The notes under the pieces are model-generated. The model had not been told where the DNA came from. It worked only from the letters and a program-made list of their open reading frames with translations, and ran no database searches. Both the position numbers and the translations under genes were made by a program. Positions 56,548 to 64,000 of a stretch of DNA of 64,000 nt are shown here, in pieces. The stretch covers positions 29,171,307-29,235,306 of the forward strand of contig NC_068343.1 in NCBI RefSeq assembly GCF_014633365.1. The letters run 5' to 3'. This stretch comes from Diospyros lotus (taxonomy: Eukaryota; Streptophyta; Magnoliopsida; Ericales; Ebenaceae). Position 1 is the first letter of the stretch, and every line of letters begins with the position of its first letter.

Positions 56548-56690
56548 TCTGGGGTGAGTTTTCTGGCATTTAGGACATTTACCTTTAGGTTTGGAAATTT
56601 CTTCCTTGAACTCCCAAGCTGTATCTTCGCACATATCCTTGGGAACATTGGGTTTTCATTATCTGAAATAACCATTTTCAAAATCATGAG
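56548..56690 (-). pseudogene. possible downstream exon of the mobile domain gene
   Basis: On the minus strand, after 'gttatttcag', reads 'DNENPMFPRICAKIQLGSS' and further residues up to the LTR at 56547. There is no strong domain. It may be a 3' exon cut off by the chromovirus LTR. Confidence 0.3.
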
Positions 56691-56691
56691 A

Positions 56692-57755
56692 TTAATATTT
56701 GGACATTAATAGTAAGATATTCCCGAGATGCTCAGGATTAACTTGTAAAGAACACAAGTTTGCATACATACCAGATACACTCAAGTCTTCCAACAATGCA
56801 AGATAGGAAACCGAAATCATGTTACCACTCTTATCCATAAATAATGTACAACCTAATAAAAATAACAAATATGCCCTACTGGCATCGTAGATCTTTTCAT
56901 CCGGAGCTGAATCTGGTACGTTCATAAACGTTCTTCTCAGCCACTCTAATTTCACATATGGTCCCTGAGTCTCCGCTATCTGGCTTGCTGCTTCTACTAC
57001 TGAGACCCCAAGTAAACGACAAAGTAAGTTCTGAGCGTCATTGCCTGTCAAATAAGGGACTGATACAGGGCTGCCAGCAACTAGTATCTTTAGAATAGTA
57101 GCAACGTCATCTAGCGTGATTATTATCTCACCAAATGGTAGATGAAATGTGTTAGTCTCTGGTTGCCATCTCTCTGAAAAGGCTGACACGATTGTAGGAT
57201 TTACAAATCAATACGTGGATTCTATCAAAGGTGCCAACCGAGATCTTATGACAACATCATGAATACGTTGTTGATTTGCCAATGGCCAATCCAGAATTCT
57301 TTGTCCATAGCTATTGCACTTTAATACACCTCTTTCCTGTTACACAAAAATAATAAAATGATTAATAAAATTACAATAATTATTTTAAATGTAAAATTAT
57401 TTTCATAATCGCTTACTTCTCTATCCCATATGCTAACAGCAACATGATTTTTAAAACTCTTTAAAATGGATGGATCTTCAGGGCCTCCCAAAAATAGTTC
57501 AATAATATCGTCCAGAGCACTAGTAGATGGATGCTCCGGAGCACTAGGAGGTGATGAGTTCAAAGTACCTGGCTGCTCAAAAATGTGCGACTTTAAGATA
57601 GATGTATTAGTTACAGAACGACCATTATGACCCTCTACCCTTCTCCTCCTTGTGGAAGCTGTCAAACGCTGGCAAGATGAAGATAGGCAAGCTCCTTCTA
57701 CTCCTCCCCCTCGAGTACATTCCATACCTATAAATGAATGTACCATATCAGTCAT
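56692..57755 (-). CDS. plant mobile domain (PMD) protein, partial or degraded
   Basis: Two exons on the minus strand. Exon 1 runs 57755-57417 and ends 'EDPSILKSFKNHVAVSIWD' plus RE before a gtaagc donor. Intron 57416-57337. Exon 2 starts 'ERGVLKCNSYGQRILDWPL' after '..tgtaacag' and continues 'SAFSERWQPETNTFHLPFGE', 'IIITLDDVATILKILVAGSP', 'GPYVKLEWLRRTF', 'SRAYLLFLLGCTLFMDKSGN' and 'YLALLEDLSVSGMY'. This is the PMD (aminotransferase-like, PF10536) found in transposon-borne and domesticated plant proteins such as MAIL1 and MAIN. One in-frame TGA lies near 57219 before 'SAFSERW'. A possible donor (ggtatgt) near 56775 would end exon 2. The N-terminal exon is low complexity. Role: unknown, probably transposon-encoded. 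Confidence 0.75.
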
Positions 57756-58375
57756 TTTTAAAATAATAATAATCTATTACAAAATTAATTTAATTCATAT
57801 AAGAATGTTATATTAAATGTCTAAATGCATGATGACAAATAAAATTGTTTATAATAAGATTAATAACAATTGGATTTATTAAAAAGGTGAAGTGTAAAAA
57901 TATAATTAATATAAAAAATAACATGTGAGAATAATATGAAATCAATGATATTTAAAAAAAAATCAAAAGGCACAAAACTACAAAAAATAAAAAATAAATA
58001 CATTAATAAATTTCCGATTCGGGTTTCTCCAACCCAAGTTCGAGGAACCCAGAACTGCGGGTTCGAGAACCCAGAACCGGGTTCGGGGGTTTTTGAAAGC
58101 CCCGCACCGCTGAAACCCCCACACCTCGCGGTGCGGGGGGTTGCAGAAACCCCCCTTCCCCTACCCCGGCGGCGACGATGGCAGCCACCATGGCTGTTTT
58201 TGTCAGCCGCAATGGTGGCGGCCATGGTGGCTGATGGCAATGCCGCCATATGCGATTATTGAAGAAATTAAACACTAAACAGAAGACGTACCTGATTTCA
58301 ATCCAGATTTCTTCTTCCCCACAAAACAATGGCCGACGATTGTTAGGGTTTGTTTGAGAAATGGTGAGAAATGGT
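57756..58375 (-). other. 5' region of the mobile domain gene, GC-rich stretch
   Basis: 58010-58250 is unusually GC-rich for the window, with gggttcg/ggcggc low-complexity repeats. Open frames cross it on both strands without domains. It may be 5' leader or a captured fragment. Confidence 0.35.
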
Positions 58376-58511
58376 GTGGCTGTGAGGGCATATTTGAAAA
58401 TTTATGGGCTGTAAAGAGTAATTCTTGTGGTTGTAAAGAGTAAAAATAAAAATTTACTTGATCGGGCCGTGAAGAGTAATTTATCGGGCTGCGAATAGAA
58501 TTTCCCTAAGA
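58376..58511 (-). repeat. possible terminal repeat of a MULE-like element
   Basis: The minus strand starts 'gggaaattctattcgcagcc' and carries three spaced copies of 'a.ttactctt.ac.gccc'. Position just upstream of a PMD gene and the repeated subterminal motif suggest a Mutator-like terminus. The opposite end was not found, perhaps removed by the chromovirus insertion. Confidence 0.4.
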
Positions 58512-59040
58512 AATGGATTCTTTAGTTCCTCAGAAACCAAATAAATGGAATGATGCAAATTTAAAAAAGGAAAAGAAAAATGGTAGATTTGGTACCGGTG
58601 CTGGTTCAAGAGTCGGCACCAAGGATGACGCCTCTATCGTAAGTAACGCCGATGATCGTTGTTCCCATGGAGTGAGGGTCATTCACATCCGTACTCAGAT
58701 TTTCCATCAGAATTTCAGTATTTCTTGGAATTCGAGCAATTTTGAAAGCAATGCTCAAAAGCCTTAACAAGATCTGTAGAGAGGAACTGAAACTATATGA
58801 GATGCCTGGGACTAGGAATAGAAAACCCTCGGTCTTGACTTCTTGCCTAAGTTATGACCCAACCCACTTGCTTTGATGGGTAAAACTAGCTTCAAGACCT
58901 AATTTGGTGGGGCAACTGTGGTGCCAATCAGGACAACATTTATTAACGCTTCATGCTGTCAAATAAATAAGAATTTTTTTTTTATATCCTCTTCACACCA
59001 AACAGCTAGCTCCAATCTAATGTAAGTAATTCTCTAATTG
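58512..59040. other. spacer without recognised gene
   Basis: One 84-residue frame at 58513-58767 has no motif I recognise. Confidence 0.3.
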
Positions 59041-59049
59041 TATAGGTTC

Positions 59050-59345
59050 TATGTATCATTTTATGTTATCGATTTCATATATCGTTGCTTTCCTTGTATC
59101 AGTTTCATAAATCGGTTATATAATCGATATAAGTAACCAATATTTCTATTGATTTTCATGTATCGGTCTCATCTGTCAATAATATAATCTATAGAGGTAA
59201 TCGATATTTCTATTGATTTTCCTATATCAGTTTCGTGTGTCGGTAATATAATTGATATATGTAACCGATATTTCAATTAATTTTCTTGTATCGGTTTTGT
59301 ATGTCGATAATATAATCAATATATGTAACTAATATTTTAATTTGA
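59050..59345 (+). repeat. ~62-bp tandem repeat, about four units
   Basis: Units contain 'ttgtatcggttt', 'cggtaatataatcgatat' and 'gtaaccgatatttctattga' with variation. A diverged first unit lies at 59050-59090. Confidence 0.75.
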
Positions 59346-59644
59346 ATTTCATATTGCTTATTAACTTTTTGTTTAAATCCTCACAACACATGGATAGCTA
59401 TGTGTACATGCTTAATAAAAGGCTGAACGAATCAAGGACAAACAATAAGAGATTTTCATTGGTTGCAAGCACATTTGCTATAAGTTCTGTAATAATAAAT
59501 ATATGTCTAAATTATATTGTGAAATTTACTTTCTTATTAAAAAAATTTATCCTTTGTGATTTTATACACACAACAATCATTGAAAAGTTCATGGAAGCTA
59601 TATAAGGAAGAAAAGTGGAAGTCATTCTTTGAAGTTGATATTCT

Positions 59645-60130
59645 ATGTTTTGGGGGGAGATGCATGAGTCCAATGGATTTATCACTGTGGACAACATGTT
59701 ATGCCCTACAAATATAGATAATAATTATTTGATTTTGGTAAGTTTTGATATAAACTCTCAATGTGTTCATATTTACACCTCTATCACACGCATAAACTAT
59801 GAAGATAAATTTCAGTATATGGTAAATATGGTTCCACAACTACTAAAAAGTTGTGGATATCACCAAATAAACCCTGATTTTATTTTGAGGGATAAATGAG
59901 ACTTCAAGGTTGAAGAAGTTTTGTGGCAAACTGAGTAAGTATAATTTATTTATTATTTTTAGTTGAAATTATTTTGATTATGATGCCTATTAATTTTTTT
60001 CATTTGCTTTCAATTGGCAAGGATGGTAATTGTGGGATTTTTGTCCACTGCTACACAAAGCTTTTTCATGCTTGGTGTTCACAATGTTGTAACAATCCTA
60101 GTCCAAGGCCAGCAATATAGATCACTTTCT
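59645..60130 (+). pseudogene. Ulp1/C48-type cysteine protease remnant
   Basis: Exon-like stretch 'GFITVDNMLCPTNIDNNYLI', 'LVSFDINSQCVHIYTSI', 'YMVNMVPQLLKSCGY', then a stop and 'FKVEEVLWQTE'. A gt..ag interval (donor 'gtaagtataa' near 59936, acceptor 'ggcaag' near 60020) leads to 'DGNCGIFVHCYTKLF', which contains the cysteine-glycine signature of C48 peptidases. Such domains occur in plant Mutator-like and CACTA transposons and in nuclear SUMO proteases. The expected catalytic His in the 'HW' motif is replaced ('NNYLILV'). Frames are broken; probably a transposon remnant. Confidence 0.55.
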
Positions 60131-60992
60131 CTGACTTCTCAGATACTGGAACAGGTTCATTCACACATTCTAATTGCTCATCTTCTTTTAATTCAAATTT
60201 CAAATATATTGTCAATGCAAGGTAGTTTGCCTTTTATTTTGCACTTCTATTGGAAGATCCTCTTCTCCTTGTTTGAGGACCTTGCAAAGGTCTCCCAAAT
60301 TAATATTTTAATTTGTGGGGGACCTTGCGAGATCTCTGACTTTTTTAAGTTTTAGGAGACCCTAATGATTTTCATATTTTTGGATCGTCTTCTTGAGTCG
60401 AGCTAGCTTTTCGGGATGGCCAGGCATTTTATGTTTTAATTTTTCTTATAATTTTTTTTATCATGATATATGACATATAGTTTTAATTATTCTAATAATT
60501 TATAAGTTCTCGTTTATCAAATACATAACTTTATGAACCACAGTGCATTGCATAATTTCATCTTTTGGTATGCCTATTTATTTTACTCTTGTAGTGCCCA
60601 TATTTTACCCTTGCGGTACGCGAATCTTACACTTAAGATGTTATTGTTTGTTATGTCTCAATTTATTCTTCCAATAATTCAATTTTTCTTTTATGGTACT
60701 TCTCTTTTATTCTAAAGCGGCTGGTATCTCAATAATTTTTACTAAAAATCTAAATTTGACCTGCAAGTGTTGTAAATACAAAAAATATATTATACATTTT
60801 AAAATACATTAAAAATTAAAAAGTGTAGAAGCTAAAAATATAATATATGTCAACATAAACTGATGAAATTTATTTTTGTATTATTTAAAAAAAAAAAAAA
60901 AAAAAAAAAAACCACGCCCACGAGTGCCTTCGACCTGGGTTACCTCGCTCACGTGCGTGAGGGATAGATGGATTTGTAAAGCAACTGGACCA
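60131..60992. other. AT-rich spacer with poly-A run
   Basis: No gene. 60270-60345 holds a direct repeat 'ggaccttgc.a.a.ctc' around an AT palindrome. An A25 run is at 60887-60911. Confidence 0.35.
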
Positions 60993-61389
60993 TTAGAAAT
61001 CCTGTAAAATCAAAGCTTTAATCAGACAGGCTCGTGTTCTGATTTGCACCCATCGTTTTAAACTAGAAAATACCCACCGATATAAATCCATGCACACCTC
61101 CAACTTCAAGAACTGAACCTGTGATTTGATAATATTCAAGACACAAACCCCTTGATCAAAGAAGCTAAACGTAAAACAAGAAGCAGAATTTTTTTTTCCC
61201 CTCCACAGATTGGGCGGATCCCTCACCGATGTTTCAGTCAAATGTTAACTAACATGTCTAGCTAGGATGATAAAAAGAGTGCCAAAGTACACAAGTCAAG
61301 ATTGGTTGTTTTGAAACCCAGAAAAGCATCCAATTTGATAATAACTGCCCGATGAGCAATAATACAGTGATCAACAACCATGGCAATCT
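60993..61389 (-). other. probable 3' UTR and downstream flank of PBA1
   Basis: Directly downstream of the PBA1 stop codon. No coding signal. The exact polyadenylation site cannot be fixed by eye. Confidence 0.4.
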
Positions 61390-62343
61390 TCATTGAGTGC
61401 TCATTGGCTCAGGATGAGACCCAGTCAGTATGTCTAGCAACGAGTTCTGAGGCTCCAACTCCTCGTGCCACAATGGCAGCTTATCGCCTGGATAGAATTT
61501 CCTCGTCACGCCCTCTGAATTTATCTGCAGAAATATAAGGACAAGAAGAAATAGGTTTAGCTACTGAAGTAGAGAGAGCATCAGAACAGGAAAAGGCGAA
61601 CTCGGCGAATGAAATCCTACAGTGACAGTCCGAACAACACCCCCACTGGCGCCATCTCGAGCAATGGCAAGGGAAACGGCCTTGACCACCAATTGCTGCA
61701 GTACAACACCGACAGTGTTAAAAACAATAAAATAAGCTTGACTCTAAAATCATGCCCCAGTAACAATTCCATCCTTTGGGCAGGAACTTACCATCATAAA
61801 AAGTTCTATGTAATGAAAAACAAAAAACAAATGGAGAACATCAATGGTAAATTAAATGGGCAGAATACATGACCAAAGAGTCGGTACAAAATCTAGTGGC
61901 CATTAGCTGTTAGCTGAAGTGGTAGTTTCTGATCCACTAGTTCAGTAAAGGTGCACAGTCTTAAAGTGGCATCAGCCCAGATTTTCTTTTCCTGTTTCTT
62001 TTCTCTCAAGTACAAGCATGCGAGCCTGGGGAATTCAAGTTACAAAGATTTTTATACAGGAAATAAATATGAAGCCATGCAACATGGCCCCAGTTTTGTT
62101 CTTAAGGCAAAGGCCATCCCATCAAAAGTAGCAACCAACATTCTGTTTCAAGTAGTCAACTGCTGTCACGAGCAGGCTAAGTATGACAGGTCCAAGAATG
62201 ACAAGATTCGTGATGATCAACTATATGTAGTCAATGACACTTATCTAGTTGCAAAAGTCAACTACATACCTCAGCCTCCTCCTCGGTCATTCCTTCTTTC
62301 CATGATTGATCAAAGAATCCATACAAGTAACTAGAGCCAGATC
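61390..62343 (-). CDS. PBA1: proteasome subunit beta type-6 (beta-1), 3' exons
   Basis: Three exons on the minus strand: 62343-62270 ('[20 protein letters not shown]' then EEAE), 61695-61621 ('[20 protein letters not shown]' then VRTVT), and 61524-61390 ('[20 protein letters not shown]', '[15 protein letters not shown]', stop TGA at 61392-61390). All junctions have GT-AG signals and phases that join in frame. The protein is the caspase-like (post-glutamyl) catalytic beta-1 subunit of the 20S proteasome core, acting in cytosol and nucleus. The N-terminal exons with catalytic Thr1 lie beyond the right edge. The C-terminal tail is only slightly different from what I recall for Arabidopsis. No defect seen. 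Confidence 0.92.
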
Positions 62344-64000
62344 CTGTTAAATGTTGATGATAAATCTTTGAATCCAATAAATATAACATTACAGTGTGCT
62401 TCTGGTATTTCAAGATCAAAACAGAACATCCTCAAACAGCTGTTTCAGATACAAGTCTATTATTTGAAAAAAGTTTACACTTCCTAGTAACAGCTGCAAC
62501 AGCATAGAAGAATCAAAAGCTTAGAAGATGAAACAGAAAGAAGTTACTTGTGTGTAAAAATTTAAATAAGAGTTCAGCTGCTGACAGTCATCATCTAGGC
62601 ATGGTAAGATGATTCAACAAGCTGGCAAATTGAAAAGAAAAGAAGACTGAAAAACATCCAAACATATATTATGAGGATACAAATTAAAATTAAATATACA
62701 CATATTTCATCATCCTCCCCACCTAGTGGGATTAAGGCTTGGTGCTGCTATTGTTTGCTTATACATATACCATACCGAGAGCCTGTTAAGAAGCCATTAC
62801 TACTGGGAAATGGTATCTACATCCATTATCCATCGTACCAAGCATAATTAACAGCTCAATATATCTGTTCAAACAGGTCAGATTCAGAGGATTATTCAAT
62901 AAATTGATATGCATATTTCTGGAAATAACTACAAGCATCAATTCCAGAAAATGTCTGCCCAATTAATTATTTAATTAAGCTAAATAAATTTATGGAGAGC
63001 AAATGACATACATATTGATATATAAAACTAGTGTATGCCCTCCAAATGGAGCTCAAATGGTCCTCCATAACTTCCGTTATTCTTAAATGCCATGACACAG
63101 GCAAAAATGATTGGCCCACTCTTTTCACTTGCTAATCACATTGAATTTCACTTTTTATAGTAGTCTCGTGTTGATAAAGTAACCTTCAATGGCTCTGCAG
63201 TGAAGACACATTAATTCGTACCTATTTGGAATTATAAAATGCTTAACAATCTACCTTTCTTGTTAAAAAGTTAAAGTCATTGGTTGAGAAGCACCAGTTA
63301 TAAGAGTTTAGCTAGCAAGCCACTGCAAGGCCCATTCTTTATTGAACAGAAATGCAGCTATATACTTCCTTCCCATAAGCTATCGCTATGGATCAAACTG
63401 CCGAAGCCTAGTAAGTATCAAATGAAGCTCACCAACATTTTACGATATCAGTGATTCAGTATCACAATGTAATATTGTGTATTTATGTTTTCTTAATAAC
63501 TTCAATAACTATGTCTTAATCTCTTTTAACAGTTGCAACTAGACTATTAGCCTGAAGATTAACTTTTCTACATGTAGTTATCAAGGCTCGTGCATATTAG
63601 CTATCCAAACTGTCATAAATTAAAAGTTATAGACTGCGAAGCAATATAAATCTTATTTCATTTACACAACATAATATGCAAAAATTTACTTCCACACATT
63701 AAATGGGTTTTATCCTGCATCCAAATAAAACACACTACCATACATGACCAAACAAATTCAAAGAGCGTAACATCTCTAAAAGAAGGATCCAACTCTTTGA
63801 GAAGCATTAAAATTCATAAATTCACAGATAATGATGGTATCTATTAACTGTGATGTGTATTTTTCTTAACGCTAACCCTAAGGTTACTAAATGGCTTCTA
63901 TTATTTGAACTTGATATATAGCAAAGCATAAGTGAAGATTTAAATCAAGAATTTCAAGCATTCCATAATAAGTCTATACTTTATGATTTTATATATATCT
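62344..64000 (-). other. long PBA1 intron, continuing beyond the window
   Basis: 1.66 kb without any recognisable upstream PBA1 exon or transposon coding domain. AT-rich. The upstream exons must be further right, so this intron is at least this long. Confidence 0.6.

Noticed and set aside
58003..58329. 108-129-residue Ala/Gly/Pro-rich frames on both strands
   Set aside because: Caused by a GC-rich low-complexity patch; no domain and overlapping on opposite strands.
60887..60990. A25 run next to 'ccacgcccacgagtgcc', which on the minus strand could be the tail of a SINE
   Set aside because: Body sequence too short and not recognisable; a mononucleotide run alone is not evidence.
61951..62334. 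127-residue plus-strand frame over the PBA1 intron
   Set aside because: Overlaps a PBA1 exon and intron on the opposite strand and shows no domain.
1..64000. CRISPR arrays, bacterial operons, ribosomal RNA genes and complete tRNA genes
   Set aside because: The irregular motif arrays have non-uniform repeats and spacers, and no cas genes exist in this eukaryotic sequence; no rRNA or cloverleaf tRNA sequence was recognised.

Overview
This is a window of plant nuclear DNA, most likely from a eudicot. The evidence is a spliced proteasome beta-1 gene, Athila- and Tekay-type Ty3/gypsy elements, small-LTR copia elements, a plant LINE, a plant mobile domain gene and a DUF594 fragment. Little of it is host gene. 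Most is a set of nested LTR retrotransposons whose order of insertion can be read from target-site duplications (TSDs).

Layout. 1-6540: fragments of old LTRs, a cluster of CCGAGAG-like motifs, a palindromic MITE, and a broken DUF594 gene fragment lying between two LTR copies in opposite orientation. 6559-18320: a 5'-truncated LINE with a 17-bp TSD. It is split by a decayed minus-strand copia element (7220-17994), which holds a 1.5-kb solo LTR (8805-12800) with a 2.5-kb solo LTR inside it (9517-11998), plus another solo LTR (14986-17170). 18566-20060: a small TRIM/LARD-like element. 20061-29860: remains of a host gene resembling Arabidopsis At3g49140, plus strand, apparently missing one internal exon, truncated at its 3' side and interrupted by a deleted gypsy element (22952-29070) that carries a copia-like solo LTR. 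29860-34840: the 5' end of another copia element, a CACTA-like terminus and a truncated gypsy LTR with a further LTR inside it.

34841-56547 is the remains of a minus-strand Tekay/Del-like chromovirus. Its primer site and 5' LTR are at 42386-56547; its gag is split by a solo LTR (36388-42132) that itself received two more solo LTRs. Its 5' LTR is split by a complete 11.7-kb Athila-type element (42751-54454) with an exact 5-bp TSD, LTRs differing by a few percent, and a gag-pol frame with eight premature stops but no frameshift seen.

56548-58510: a minus-strand plant mobile domain gene with MULE-like surroundings. 59645-60130: remnant of a Ulp1/C48-type protease. 61390-62343: the last three exons of proteasome subunit beta-1 (PBA1), minus strand, the only gene here that looks intact; it continues beyond the window.

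The most unusual signal is a dense, irregularly spaced series of near-palindromic CATTCGAATG / CATCCGGATATG motifs in two related gypsy LTRs (38045-38550 and 55110-55780), with a few copies in an unrelated LTR (45560-45655). No cellular pathway links the genes; the window is a transposon-dominated interval beside one housekeeping gene. All family calls were made by eye, without database searches.
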